A DNA stretch of 64,000 nt. It comes from Ovis canadensis. Taxonomy: Eukaryota; Chordata; Mammalia; Artiodactyla; Bovidae. Positions 37,883 to 49,621 of this stretch are shown here, in pieces (within the stretch, counting starts at the first letter, position 1; the number at the start of each line of letters is the position of its first letter). The stretch is from NCBI RefSeq assembly GCF_042477335.2, contig NC_091246.1, positions 111,505,001 to 111,569,000 of the forward strand, written 5' to 3'. Both the position numbers and the translations under genes were made by a program. Below the pieces are notes generated by a model. It was not told the origin of the DNA. It did no database searches and worked only from the letters and a program-made list of their open reading frames with translations.

Positions 37883-38247
37883 TCAATGTTATCAGTTCAA
37901 ATCATTTTAATGTTTTATGGGTTACCTTGCAATGAGTTAAATGAAATCTTTGACATGTGCTCATTTTATATGAGTATGAGTGTTGTGATTTTTATTGAAG
38001 TTTACCTCTTAAAAATAGTGGAATCTGGGCTCTGCCTGAAGTATGTTCTTTGCTCTGCCCTGCAGTACCTGCCAGGAGGAACATCTCTGCCCACGGTGCA
38101 GGTGGTCAGTGAAGATGCCTTCTGTTTCCTGTCCCTACTCAGTGTCCACATCTGAGGTGGACATTAGAGTATCTGCTCTCTTCGGTGCTGTAGGTTTTCC
38201 ATCTCCCCACCATCAGTTCAGACTAGGGGAGCCTCAGGGCATTTTGG
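37883..38247. other. Low-copy sequence without recognised gene
   Basis: No supported gene. Confidence 0.4.
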
Positions 38248-38475
38248 AGGGCTTCTCAGGTGGCTCAGCAATAAAGAATCCACCTGCCAATGCAGGAGAC
38301 ATGGATTCCATCTCTAGGTAGGAAAGATCCCCTGGAGGAGGAAATGGCAACCCACTCCAGTATACTTGCCTAGGAGATCCTATGGACAGAGGAGCCTAGC
38401 AGGCTGTACAGTCCATGGGCTTGTAAACAATAGGACATGACTTAGTGACTAAACAATAACAACAACAACAATAGG
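38248..38475 (+). mobile_element. Bov-tA SINE, sense, with (CAA)n tail
   Basis: Head 'gggcttctcaggtggctcag', Bov-A body, ending 'cttagtgactaaacaataac' and then a (CAA)n tail at 38456-38471. Confidence 0.87.
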
Positions 38476-39305
38476 GCTTATTGAAGCTAGTATCTGAGTT
38501 TCTTTGGCAATAAAAGTCCCCCAGGAACTTGGGAAGTTTTGTGTATTGACTTTGAACCAGCATTATGTACTTGGAGCCTTAACTGAAGTTGTATTCCAGA
38601 GCGAATATTTACACCTGTCTTGTGTTTACTAGTTCATTGCTTGTGTCAAGGATTTCTCCCCCATTTTTTGAGGACTACCTTGATGCCCACAATATTATCT
38701 GAAATAATAGGCTTGAGCTGGATAACAATCTTTTAGCCTGATTTTGCTATAAAGCAGGAGCGTTTTATTTAGCTGATAAGATGCTGAGTAAGTTTTGTCT
38801 CCAAAGTTTGAATTTGGAAGCATTTGGATTTCAAACCTAAACCCATTTGCTTCCAAATATGCTTCAAAATGAACCAGTTCTTGCCAGCTCATCCCATTTT
38901 TATTACACCTTGTTAAATGCAACTAGGAGAGGCTCCTGGCAACCCCTTCCGCTAAGCAATAGGCACCAAAATCTCATGATCTGACTTTCAAATTATCATG
39001 GGTGGGAGCCACATGCACCAACTGACTTGAGTCATCTGATTCCAGTTTTCCAGAAATAATGTTCCTCACCATCCACTGCCCAACCATTAAGCCAATGCCA
39101 TATGGCTTTAACTTTTTATTACAGCAACACTCTGCCTGCAGAATTAATTTCTGTATTAGGGTTAAAAGGCTGTCATAATTGTTTTTACTGGAGTCACTTA
39201 AGTAAGATAATGGTCTAGCCCCTCATGTGGTGTAGTAGCTTTGCTTTCATGGACACTTAAGGTCACAAATTCATTTTATTTTTTGTTTAGCAATATTCTA
39301 AGTAG
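38476..39305. other. Low-copy sequence without recognised gene
   Basis: No supported gene. The minus-strand 75-codon frame at 38695-38922 has no recognised content. Confidence 0.4.
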
Positions 39306-39309
39306 ATGT

Positions 39310-39618
39310 GGGCAAGTTTTTTCCTGGAAAGGGCTAGATAGTAAGTATTTCACACTTTGCAGGCCATAGCATCTTTGTTACATCTATTCAACCCTGCTGC
39401 AAATGCAACCACGTAAGTGAAAAAAAATAATGAGTATGGCTAATGGGTATGGCTAAAATAATGAGTTCCAATAAAATTTTATTTATAGACACTGAAATCT
39501 AAATTTCATATAATTTTCATGTGTTGAAATATTATTATTCTTCTGAGTTTTTCCAACCATTTAAAAATATGAAAATAATTCCATAAAGAGCCAAGGGCTA
39601 TAGTTTGCTGACCCCTAT
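39310..39618 (+). repeat. Old hAT-Charlie-like nonautonomous element
   Basis: Segments 'ttcctggaaagggctagata', 'gttccaataaaattttattt' and the terminal 'tagtttgctgacccct' follow a widely dispersed mammalian hAT-type repeat. A second copy of the same family, reversed, lies at about 56830-57035. The exact family is not assigned. Confidence 0.55.
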
Positions 39619-39729
39619 ATGACCAGGTTGTCCTCCTCTGCATGGTTGAACCTGGGTCATGGGCATGGCAAGGATCAAGCTCATGTGATAGGAAAAGAGG
39701 GACTTCAAAGCAAGCAATATTTTTATTGT

Positions 39730-40035
39730 TGTTGATAATAAATAGAAATGTATATCTCACAGAGGCTGAAAGTCTCAGATCAGGGTGCCAGCATAGTTGG
39801 GTGACATCCTCAGCCAGGGGGCAGATTTTTCACTGTGTCCTCCATGGTGGAAGGGCTAGGAAACACTCTGGAGTCTCTTTTATCAGGACACTAATCTCAT
39901 TCATGAGGTCTCTACCCCCTTGACCTAAGCACCTTCCAAAGGCTGCATCTCCTACCATCACTTTGAAGATTAGCATTCCAGCAAATGAATGGGGGGAGGA
40001 GGGGAGGGGAAGCAGACACAGACATTCAGTCTTTA
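39730..40035 (-). repeat. Ancient dispersed mammalian repeat, family unassigned
   Basis: The order of 'gatcagggtgccagcatagt', 'tcaggacactaatctcattc', 'ccttgacctaagcaccttcc' and 'gacattcagtc' matches a common old repeat. Its complement resembles the region at 50695-51065. Class not certain. Confidence 0.4.
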
Positions 40036-40225
40036 GCACACAATGAACTATCACTAGACACTTGCCAGAATAGTTAAGTTTTTAGAAGGAGACAATCCCC
40101 AAAGTTGATAAGGTGGAGCATCTGGAATTCTCATGCACTGCTAATGAAAAGGTAAAGTAGCAAATAACCACTTAGGAAAATTATTTGATTGTTTCTATCA
40201 ACACAAAATATGTATATATCCCGCC

Positions 40226-40443
40226 TGCATGCTAAGTCACTTCAGTCGTGTCTGACTCTTTGTGACCCTAGGGGCTGTTCCCCGCCAGGCTCCTCTGTCC
40301 ACAGGATTCTCCTGACAAGAATACTGGAGTGGGTTGCCATGCGCTTCTCCAAGGGATCTTCCCAACCCAGGGATCTAGCCCACATTTCTTATGTCTCCTG
40401 AATTGGCAGGCAGTTCTTTACCATGAGCACCACCTGGGAAGTC
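40226..40443 (-). mobile_element. Bov-tA SINE, antisense
   Basis: From 'gcatgctaagtcacttcagt' through the Bov-A body to the complement of the tRNA-like head ('accatgagcaccacctggga'). Confidence 0.87.
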
Positions 40444-42159
40444 TTAGCAATTTCATCTCTAGGTATATATCCAAAATATATATGTATTTTCACCAAAAGA
40501 TGTGTACAATAATGTTCTTGAATGCAACACTCTTAGTTGCCAAATAGTAGAAACTTTCCACATGTTCATGAACAGTACAAGGGATACACGGTCACATACA
40601 AGATGCTACAGTCATATGCTGGAATGCAGCAACAGGACTGAGTAAAGTACTGCTACTAACAATGTAAGTAAATCTCTCAACGTGATGTTGTCGAAAAGAA
40701 AACAAAGTGAGGCAAACTGCCTGGTTCCATTTTATATAAAGTTCAAAAACAGGCAGAAGCGACCTGCAGTATTCGAAGTCAGGACAGAAATCAATTTTAG
40801 AGAAGAGGGAGGAAGTAGTCACTGAGGAAGGAGTGGGGAGTGCTTCTGGGGTCCTGGGAAGAGCCCGCTTCTTGACCTAAGTGGTGATGACACAGATCTG
40901 TTCCCCGTGACTGCATCCTCACCTCTCAGCTGAGGCATCATCCAGAGTAGGCCTTATCTGCACCCGTCTCCTTACAGACTCTTCTTACAAAGGAGCGCAG
41001 GTCTGCCTCCTGGGTTACACTTCCTCCTTCCTCGTGTGGGAAGATCTTCCAGTCCAGGTGGTACACCTGCTTCTCTTCATCAATCACAGTCAGCAACTTG
41101 AGGGCACGTCTGAGCCACATTTCTAACTGGTCCATCCCTTCCAGCCCTCAATGAAAGCCCCTGCCCAAGAACAGGCTCCACACTCCCAGGACAGTGCCTC
41201 TCTAGTTGAACATGTGCACCCTCCTTCATCCCATCGGATCAGAAAAGCTGTGTGGCTTTGGAGGCAATCAACCCAAATTTGTTTTGAATGAACACATGCA
41301 GCTGGGACAACAGATGCCCTTGGCATGGGACCACTGCCCCAGCTCACTCCACTGAAGCCACAAGGGACAACAAGCTGAGCTAATAGATTTCACAGGTTCA
41401 AGACAAGAACATGGGTGCAAAGCCAGTGCTCTGGTTCTAAGGCCACAGGCAGAAGAGCAAAAGTGCTAGGGAAGAGCATGAGCACAAGCTGTTACGTCTA
41501 ATGCAGGCATCATACCCAGTTATGCCAGCAGAGAACATCACTTTCCATTGGCTAGAACTGGGTCACATGGCCCCTGGTCACAAAGGACACTGGAAAACAA
41601 AGATAAAGCTAGGTGTCCGTGTGCTCAGAAGACCAGAAGAATATCTGATAATCAGCTGTCCCCACTCACCCCCAAGATGACTTCCTAAGAGCATTGTTAG
41701 GGTCACCAGCCTGATGTACTTCCTATAAAGTTGCTTGAGACCCATGGCCTGAATTCTATAGGTCCCTAGCTCTAGTTTTGCCTTAATAATATCTCTTCCA
41801 TTCTCCCAGCTAAAAGACCACAACTATGCGAGGTGAAATTCTCTCCACCTCTATGTGTCCATCTTCTAACAACCACATCCATCCAGAGAGAAGCTAAAGA
41901 TTCTTGGCTCTAGTCTAAGAATATACTATACACAGAAGGCAATGTTAAAGCTATGAAGGTTGACAGATTTTCATGTCCTAGATGAGCCCTCACATATAGC
42001 AGTTAAAACTGCATAATAGCTACTACATACGAGCTAGTGACCCATGGGATCGTGTGTTCCCATGCAGTAATCTCTGCTTTGGCACCCCAAATACAGCTGG
42101 ATTTTTTTCCTACCCGCCACGCACTAGGAGTCCTACTCCCACAGCCTTTGAAGTACGAA
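40444..42159. other. Low-copy sequence with one protein-like frame
   Basis: Mostly unassigned. It contains the minus-strand candidate at 40938-41135, listed separately. About 41560-41690 may be an old dispersed repeat. Confidence 0.35.
40938..41135 (-). CDS. Unidentified protein-like 65-codon frame
   Basis: I do not recognise this product. The translation is compositionally protein-like: an amphipathic stretch 'WLRRALKLLTVIDEE', then 'YHLDWKIFPHEEGG', then a charged segment 'VRRVCKETGADKAYSG' and a stop. It is not derived from any repeat I can name. Downstream on the minus strand an 'AGAG/GTGAGG' donor-like site lies about 10 bp after the stop; the upstream acceptor context is poor. It may be one exon, a fragment of a processed pseudogene, or chance. 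No neighbouring exon was found. Confidence 0.25.
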   Translation of the reverse strand: MDQLEMWLRRALKLLTVIDEEKQVYHLDWKIFPHEEGGSVTQEADLRSFVRRVCKETGADKAYSG

Positions 42160-42378
42160 AGTATTAATTGCTCTACCGTGTCTGACTCTGCAACCCCATG
42201 GACTTTAGCCTGCCAGGCTCGTCTCTTCATGGAATTCTCCAGGCAAGAATACTGGAGTAGGTAGCCATTAACTTCTCAAGGGGATCTCCCTGACTCAGGG
42301 ATCTGACTCAGGGATCTAACTCAAGTCTCCTGCATTGCAGGTGGATTCTTTACTGTCTGAGCCACCAGGGAAGGCTGC
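42160..42378 (-). mobile_element. Bov-tA SINE, antisense
   Basis: From 'attaattgctctaccgtgtc' to 'ctgagccaccagggaaggct'. The head contains a tandem repeat of 'gactcagggatct' (42291-42316), private to this copy. Confidence 0.87.
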
Positions 42379-42433
42379 AACTTTTGGACTTACAAATATC
42401 CTGGAACAAGTTTCCACATACAATACAGAAAGG

Positions 42434-44082
42434 TGCCGGGGGCCAGCGTGAGGAATTCCGCCCATGGCAAATGTCATGAGGAAGGAGGCTTGGCATACGC
42501 AAAGGCGTGATCAAGCCTCAGGAAACCCCCTGTTCCCGAGCATCTAACCCCAAAACCAGAGTCTGTTTTATGCTCTCACCTACACCTCTGACTTTACGGG
42601 GGGCTCTCCCCCATAACCGTTTCTCTCGGAGAAGGAGTAAACGTGCAGCTCCAAGGCAATAAAAATTCTTGGGCATGACAAGAGTGTTTCAGCTTACGGA
42701 CTCCTCTGAAGGTTATCTAGCCCACCTGTATAGGTTTGTCCGGCCACATGTGATTGCTTGCAGCCTCCCAACCTGAGAGGCACGAGATGTTTTAGACTTA
42801 CTAAAGGCAAATTATTTTGGGGAGTTAAAATTATTAGTATAGTTGGTTAGGAATTATATTGGTGAAGGGTTTTTCATTTGTTGTGTCAATAATTGCTACT
42901 AATTCCCTGCTCTGGGTGGGACAAGGATGTCTCAGGTCAAACCTCTCTGCTGACAGACTAGCTTGTGTGACAGGATTATCCTTACTGCCGCCACTAGGCA
43001 CATGACTGTTTACTACCTCTCAACCATAAACAGCACAGAGAGTTTTGGAGTATTTTGAGAGTCTTAATTAGCCTAGGACTTTTTCTTCTTGTTGAGTCAA
43101 TGATTGCCGCCAGGCTTCTATATCCTTAGGTACCTGGGAATATATTAATCAATGTATTTGGAATATAGCAAAGGAAATATGGTAGTTTTTGATGTTAGCA
43201 ATACTAGACTTTTTGAGTTAATGGATTTTCTCTTTTGTAGTAGATCACTGTACTTTGTTATATATCACTGTGTCCTTGCTGTGTAAGAATGTAACTTTAT
43301 CATATCTTAAGACTAAATAGATCTTAAGGGGAGCACTGGTGAAAGGATTTTCATTTGTTGGGCTGATGTTTGCTGCTAAATCTCCATGTTCCCTACTCTT
43401 ATAATGAATATAACTAGCATATAGGAAGAAATAAGTATTAACCTTTAAGCATATAGGAAAAATAAGTATTAACCTTTAAGACTAATCATGGTAACCTTGG
43501 GTTAAATAAATTCCTTTCTTGATTGTGACTCACTACACCCTCACCCTATAGGAATGTAACTTTATTTGGAGGGTGGTGCCTGGTTTAAGAAAAAACACCC
43601 TTGGAAGAAATAAGTTTTTTTGGTTATCAGAAAGAAAGGATCATAAAATGTAAGCAGGTCTCACTCATGGCCAGAAGATGATGTAATATCCCTAAGACCT
43701 TTTTTTTATATTTATGTGAACACCTGATTTTGACAAAGGTCAGGACTGCTGACCCCCACGTGACTCTGTATTCATCCCTATGTGTAACAAAAGGTATATA
43801 AGCAAACCCAAAAATAAAGAAATCGGATCAGTTTCCGGAAAGACTGATTCCCCCATGTCGCTTCTTTCTTGCTCCCGTTTTTCTGGCTGAATTCCCATCT
43901 GGAGCATGGATGCTATTCCACGTAATCCAAGTTATTCAGCCTCTTTTTCTCCACTGATCTTCCTACTACACTATCCATTTCTAATCTCTCTATATCTGTG
44001 ATTAAATATGTATTTTTCCAAAGACGCCGACTCCGTCCCCACCTTCGAATCACCCTGGATCCACCGGGGCTGGACCCCGGCA
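42434..44082 (+). mobile_element. Solo ERV LTR (copy 2), 1649 bp
   Basis: Same family and orientation as 27107-28707, with the same TGCCGGGGGCC start and CCCCGGCA end. It has its own 6-bp duplication GAAAGG (42428-42433 and 44083-44088), so it is an independent integration, not the partner LTR of copy 1. TATATAAG at 43795-43802 and AATAAA at 43813-43818. Compared with copy 1 it has about 42 extra bp near 43650-43691 ('gcaggtctcactcatggcca') plus small indels. No internal retroviral genes. Confidence 0.9.
43795..43818 (+). promoter_or_regulatory. LTR TATA box and poly(A) signal, copy 2
   Basis: TATATAAG, then AATAAA 10 bp later, at the same spacing as in copy 1. Confidence 0.55.
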
Positions 44083-44088
44083 GAAAGG

Positions 44089-44470
44089 TGTCCCACTGGC
44101 CTGTCAATAGCTGAGATAATGGTGCAGGTGAAGCAGAAGCCCTCCAGATCTTCAACTGGAATATCCCCCAATTGTTGGCTTTGGTAGTGGGGATTCAGGT
44201 AATGGGAGGCTGCCAGAACCCACAAAGTCAGCCTCTACCAGATAAGAGCCAGTCTAAGCAGCTGCACTGACATTAGTCTAACTTTGAGAAATTGGATAGA
44301 ATGTAGATGGTTGGGATCTGATTTTCTGGGAAGGTCACAAATGAGATGAAATCTTCCAAGTGGTAAGAGAACTACTGGTCAAAACTGAATTGTGGCAGGG
44401 AGGGAACCCTGAAAGTGTAACTAGTTCATGGAAAGGGCCAGATCTGATGGAATTATATTTAGGAAGCAGA
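44089..44470. other. Low-copy sequence without recognised gene
   Basis: No supported gene. Confidence 0.4.
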
Positions 44471-44598
44471 TCCTTTTTCCCCCATTTTTTGGCCGTGCCA
44501 CCCGGCATGCAGGATCCCAGTTTCCAAACCAGGGACTGAACCCATGCTCCTCACAGTGGAAGTGCAGTTCCAACCACAGGACTGCCAAGGAAACCCTG
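44471..44598 (-). mobile_element. CHR-type SINE, antisense
   Basis: Starts 'ttttggccgtgccacccggc', has 'gggactgaacccatgctcct' (complement of the B box) and ends near 'aaccacaggactgccaagga', the complement of a CHR head. Confidence 0.7.
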
Positions 44599-45020
44599 GA
44601 AGCAGGTAAATTTTCTCCTTACTGCCAACAGACAGACTCTGTGGGCTCCCCTTTCCCTGCCCCTTGACAAGACCTGGGGCAGACCGCAAAGTTTTGGGGT
44701 CATTTAAGGACAGCCTCATTCTCATATATAGGAAGCTCAGCCTCGTATGACTTGAAACCCTAGTCTTGTCCAGTCAATCCACTACGGCAGGCCAATCCAC
44801 AGCTGCTGAACACCGGGATGAGCAATTCCCTGTTGGGCCCACCACCTCTGACCATCCTGCTCTGGGCTCCCATCCAGCACTGCAGCATGCTCTAGTGAAG
44901 TATGTGTCCACTCTCCTCCTGAGCCTTGGCTTTCTTACTTATTTGTAAAGGGTTCAGAGCTTTTTCCTGTCATACCACCCATGCCTCCAACCCTCTCACC
45001 CCACTCCTCCTGGCAGATTC
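44599..45020. other. Low-copy sequence without recognised gene
   Basis: No supported gene. Confidence 0.4.
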
Positions 45021-45021
45021 T

Positions 45022-45124
45022 AATTTACTTGGTAAGAGGCAGAGCCCAGGAATCTGAATTTTTAATAAGCCCTTAAAGTGATTCTGATGCAAATAATCCA
45101 TGGAACAGGATCTGAGAAACAGTG
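45022..45124 (+). repeat. Old hAT-Charlie fragment (MER20-like)
   Basis: 'gcccaggaatctgaattttt', 'aagtgattctgatgca' and terminal 'tgagaaacagtg' resemble the 3' half of a MER20-type element, including its inverted-repeat end. Confidence 0.5.
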
Positions 45125-45230
45125 CTCCAGGGAACAGCTGGCATAACAACGAGGACACACATCCCTGTTTTCCTCGGTTCCTGTTCTAACATTAAGCCTT
45201 TTGGTTATTTACACACTCTTATCACACAAA

Positions 45231-45345
45231 CGGAGAAGGCAATGGCACCCCACTCCAGTACTCTTGCCTGGAGAATCCCAGGGAGGGTCTGTGGGGTCTC
45301 ACAGAGTCGGACACGACTGAAGCGACTTAGCAGCAGCAGCACCAC
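45231..45345 (+). mobile_element. Bov-A2 SINE fragment, sense
   Basis: 'ggagaaggcaatggcacccc' to 'gaagcgacttagcagcagca'. Only one monomer length remains, with the middle deleted. Confidence 0.85.
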
Positions 45346-45837
45346 ACAGATAACCTGTGTGACTACTTCCTTGAGCAACTCACTTCTTTTCCACCTCTCA
45401 AGCCTCTGTAATGGCTGGATCATCACAATTCCTTCTGACCTTTAAACTTTGTACCACGCTCCCTGGTCTTACCAGGCTCTGGCTTTGCTGCAGCCTGCGT
45501 ACCACTGCAGATGGCTACTCCTGTAGCTTCCTTAGGCAACAATTGCCCATCCTCCTACACCCCACTTACCTTGCACTTGAGAAATGAGGTTGGCATCTTC
45601 ATTTCTCCCAAAACCACATCCACACCATGGCTCATACACTTTCTTCAGCGGGCCCTACTCCCTGGAGACTCAGGCAATCTGACCCCCCTCTATATCCTGT
45701 CTCTGGGCACACTCTGCATCTGCCTTTGCTGCCACTATTATGGGCCAGCTTCCTTCACTGCCAGGGCACCCAGCTCAGAATATTTTTCCCATACCAAGTT
45801 CCAGGGAACCTCCCATCTACAGAAGCCTCTGTGTTGT
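45346..45837. other. Low-copy sequence without recognised gene
   Basis: The frames at 45511-45876 and 45627-45848 lack recognisable content and run into a SINE. Confidence 0.4.
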
Positions 45838-46167
45838 GCTGTGCTTAGTTGCTCAGTCATGTCCAACTCTTTGTGACCCCATGGACTGTAGGCTGCCAGG
45901 CTCCTATGTCCATGGGATTTCCCAGGAAAGAATACTGGAATGGGTTTCCATGCCCTTCTCCAGGGGATCTTCCCAACCCAGGGATCGAACCCAGGTCTCC
46001 CATATTGCAGTGGATTCTTTACCATCTGAGCCAGCAGTGAAGCCCAAGAATACTGGAGTGGGTAGCCTATCCCTTCTACAGGGGGATTTTCCTGACCCAG
46101 GAATTGAACCAGGGTCTCCTCTATTGCAGGTGGATTCTTTACCAGATGAGCTACCAGGGAAGCCCAC
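45838..46167 (-). mobile_element. Bov-tA SINE, antisense, extended two-unit form
   Basis: A complete antisense Bov-tA, then a second head-containing half starting 'aatactggagtgggtagcct' (about 46048). Both units end in the complement of the tRNA-like head. The 215-codon frame 45740-46387 is a passage through this SINE. Confidence 0.88.
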
Positions 46168-46640
46168 AGAAGCCCCTACCTTCACATTAACCATCAGCTG
46201 TTTTATTGTGTCCCATCACCTGCACCCTTTTAGATACAATCTCAACTCCTCTCTTCCTAATGTTTGCCACAGACTGCTCATTGCCTCCACATGCAAAACC
46301 CTGATCCTGGATAGATACAGCTACCCCTTCTCATCTGTGTTTGCACCCCAAATGCTAAATATTAATAAAGAAGAAACTAATTCATAGTGTAGACTGGTCC
46401 CAACCTGTAGTTACCAACCTCAAATGGGCCTATGTCACTGTTCAGGGATGCTATACCACTGCTCTTTTTTCCATATTGAACATTCAAATCCTGTTCTTTC
46501 ATATCAAATGCCCAATCCTCCACATCCCCCTTCTCCTTCATCATTTGACCTCCTAATTCTCTAGAAAAATAAATAGATAAGCCCTCCTATACCTGCAACA
46601 AGATTTTCCTATTTCCACACATATGTCTGTACACTGGGTG
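46168..46640. other. Low-copy sequence without recognised gene
   Basis: No supported gene. Confidence 0.4.
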
Positions 46641-46858
46641 GCAGGTGGTACAGCAAAAGTTAAAAGACCAGAAACTTAAAACAATCTTGGGGTGGGATGG
46701 TGTGGGTGGGAGAGAGGTTAAAAAGTGTAGTATACTTATAGTTGATTTACACTATTATGAAACCAACATAACATTGTAAATAAAGCACTTATTCTCCAAT
46801 TAAAAATAAGTTTAAATAAAATAAAGGAAAACAAAAATCAATACATAAAAAATAAAAT
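46641..46858 (+). mobile_element. L1 3'-end-like fragment, sense
   Basis: Ends in 'ttattctccaattaaaaata' and an A-rich tail. Consistent with a diverged L1 3' end placed just before the next L1. Confidence 0.45.
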
Positions 46859-46928
46859 AATCTTGCTTATATATAGACTGCTCTATCAAAACCTCATGGC
46901 AACCACAAACCTAACATCTATGATAGAT

Positions 46929-47155
46929 GTGTGCATGCATGCCAAGTCGCTTCAGTCATGTCTGACTGTTTGTGACTCTGTGGACTGTGGCCTGCCAGGC
47001 TGCTCTGTCCATGAGACTCTCCAGGCAAGAATACTGGAATGGGTGGCCAGGCCCTCCTCCAGGGGGCCTTCCTGACCCAGGGTTGAACCCACATCTGTTA
47101 TGTCTTCTGCATTGGCAGGCAGGTTCTTTACCACTAGTGCCACCTGGGAAGCTCC
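46929..47155 (-). mobile_element. Bov-tA SINE, antisense
   Basis: From 'gcatgcatgccaagtcgctt' to 'accactagtgccacctggga'. Target-site duplication CTATGATAGAT (46918-46928) and CTACAATAGAT (47156-47166), 11 bp with two mismatches. Confidence 0.87.
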
Positions 47156-47376
47156 CTACAATAGATACACACACACACAAGAGAAAGGAATCCACACACA
47201 ACACTGAAGTCAAATCACAGGAGAAAAGAACAAAAGAGGAAGAGAAGAAAAAAGACCTACAAAAACAAACCCAAAACAATTAACAAAATGCAATATATCT
47301 ATAATTACTCTAAATGTATTAAATGCTCCAGCCAAAAGACATAGACTGGATAAATGGTACAAAAACAAGACCCATA

Positions 47377-47502
47377 GGAACTTCACTGGTGATCCAGTGG
47401 TTAAGACTCCATGCTTCCAAAGCAAGGAGTGCCTGTTTGATTCCTGGTCAGGGAACAAAGATCCCACATGCTGTGTGGGGAAAAAATAATTCATAACAAC
47501 CT
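47377..47502 (+). mobile_element. CHR-type SINE head, sense
   Basis: 'aacttcactggtgatccagt', 'taagactccatgcttccaaa' and 'tttgattcctggtcagggaa', then an A-rich tail. Target-site duplication 47361-47376 and 47503-47518, 16 bp with one mismatch (AAAAACAAGAMCCATA). Confidence 0.85.
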
Positions 47503-48090
47503 AAAAACAAGAACCATACATGTGTTACCTATAAGAGACCCACTTCCAATCAAGAGGCACATACAGTCTGAAAGTGAGAGGAAGGAAAATGGTATCCCAT
47601 GCAAACAGAAATCAACAGAAAGTTGGAGTAGCAGTATTCATACCAGACAAAATAGACTTTAAAAATAAAGACAGTTACAAGAGAAAAAGAAGGACAGTAC
47701 ATTATGATCAATGTATCGATCCAAGAAAAGATATAACAATTGTAAATATATATGCACCCCACTTAGGAGCACCTCAATATATAAAGCAAATGCTAAAGCT
47801 ATAAAAGGAGAAATCAACAGTGACGCAATAATAGCAGAGAACTTTAACACCTCACTTACATCAATGCACGGATCATCCAGAAAGAAATCTGTAATAACTA
47901 ACATCATACTGAACACTGAAAATTTTAAATCATTTCCTCTAAGATCAGGAAAAAAAACAAAGATGCCCACTCTTGCCACAATTATTCAACACACGTTTGG
48001 AAGTCCTAGCAATGATAATTCGAGAAGAAAAAGAAATAAAAGGAATCCAAAGTGGAAAAGAAAAAGTAAAACTGCCACTGTTTGCAGATG

Positions 48091-48237
48091 CCTGGATTTG
48101 AATGTTTACTATCAAGAACCAAGCAGTAGTGCAGTGTCCCCAAGGAGTAACACAGAACCATTTGAGGCTGGTAAGCACAGGTTGGCACCAATCTACACTA
48201 TGAATTAGATTCTTCTTTATCAACATTTAGCACTTGT
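48091..48237. other. 147-bp segment of unknown origin inside L1 RT region
   Basis: L1 reads up to 'gtttgcagatg' (48090), the FADD-encoding site, and resumes at 'atgatactata' (48238). The segment between matches no repeat I can name and has no clear target-site duplication or poly(A). It contains 'gaggctggtaagcac', which could be a splice donor, but this is weak. Confidence 0.6.
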
Positions 48238-48248
48238 ATGATACTATA

Positions 48249-48480
48249 TGGGGCTTCCCAGATAGCGCTAGTGTTGAAGAACATGCCTGCCAATGCAGGA
48301 GACTTAAGAGACACATCTTCAATACATGGGTCAGGAAGATCCCCTGGAGGAGGCACAGCAACCCACTCCAGTATTCTTGCCTAGAGAATTCCATGGACAG
48401 AAAAGCCTGGTGGGCTGCACTCCACAGGGTCACAGAGAGTCAGACACAACTGAAGTGATTTAGCATGCATGTACACACAC
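48249..48480 (+). mobile_element. Bov-tA SINE, sense
   Basis: Head 'ggggcttcccagatagcgct', Bov-A body, ending 'gaagtgatttagcatgcatg'. Perfect 11-bp duplication ATGATACTATA (48238-48248 and 48481-48491). Confidence 0.88.
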
Positions 48481-49621
48481 ATGATACTATACATAGAAAA
48501 TCCTAAAGATGTTACCAGAAAACTCCTAGAGCTCATCCATGAATTTGGCAGGGTTGATGTATACAAATTAATATGCAAAAATCTGTTGCATTACTATACA
48601 CTGATAGCAAAACACTGGAAAGAGCAATTAAGGAAACAATCTCATTTACCACTATCATCAAAAAGAATAAGATACCAAAGAATAAACCTGCTAATAAAGC
48701 AAAAGAGCTCTATTCCAAAAAACTGTAGACACTGATGAAAGAAACTGAAGACATGACAAACAGAAAGATATACCAGATTCTTGAACTGGAGGTATTAATG
48801 TTGTTAAAATGATCATACCACCCAGGATAATCTACAGATTCAAGGCAATCGCATTCAAAATACCAATGGCATAGTCACAGAACTAGAATTTAAAAATTTA
48901 AATTTATGTGCAAACACAAAAGACTCTGAATAGACGAAAGTATCATAGCAAAGAACTGAGCTGGAGGACTCAGCCTCCCTGACATTATATTGCAAAGCTA
49001 TAGTCATCAAAAAAAGGTATGGAACTGGCAGAAAAAAGACAGAGATCCACAGAACAGGATAGAAAGCTCAGAAATAGGCGCACAAACTTGCGGTCACCTG
49101 ACCTATGGCAAAGGAAGCAAGAGTACACAACAGAGAAGAGACAGTCTCTTCCATAAGTGATGCAGTGAAAACTGGACAGCTACACGTAAAAGAATGACAA
49201 TAGAGTGTTCTCTAACACCATACACTAAAGTAAATTCAAAGGCATATGAAAATATGGTCAACAACACTAACTATTAGATAAAGGCAAATCAAAACTACAA
49301 TGAGTTATCACCTCACAGCAGTCAGAATGGCCACCATAAAAAAAAAATGCTACAAATAATAAATGCTTGAGAGCGTGTAGAGAAAAGGGAGCCCTTCTAC
49401 ACTGATGTTAGGAATGTAAATTGGTGATGAACAGTATGGGGATTTCTTAAGAAACTAAAATTAGACCCACCAGATGATCTACAAAACCCACTCCTGTATA
49501 TATATCCAGTGAAAACCTAATCTTAAAAGATATGTGTACCCTAATACTCACAGCAGCAAAATTTACAATGACCAAAACACTGAAGCAACATAAATGTACA
49601 CTGGCAGATGAATGGATGAAG

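Noticed and set aside
27107-44082. One provirus bounded by the two LTRs
   Set aside because: Each LTR has its own 6-bp duplication, and L1/BovB/host sequence, not retroviral genes, lies between.
45740-46387. 215-codon plus-strand frame
   Set aside because: It reads through an antisense two-unit Bov-tA SINE.
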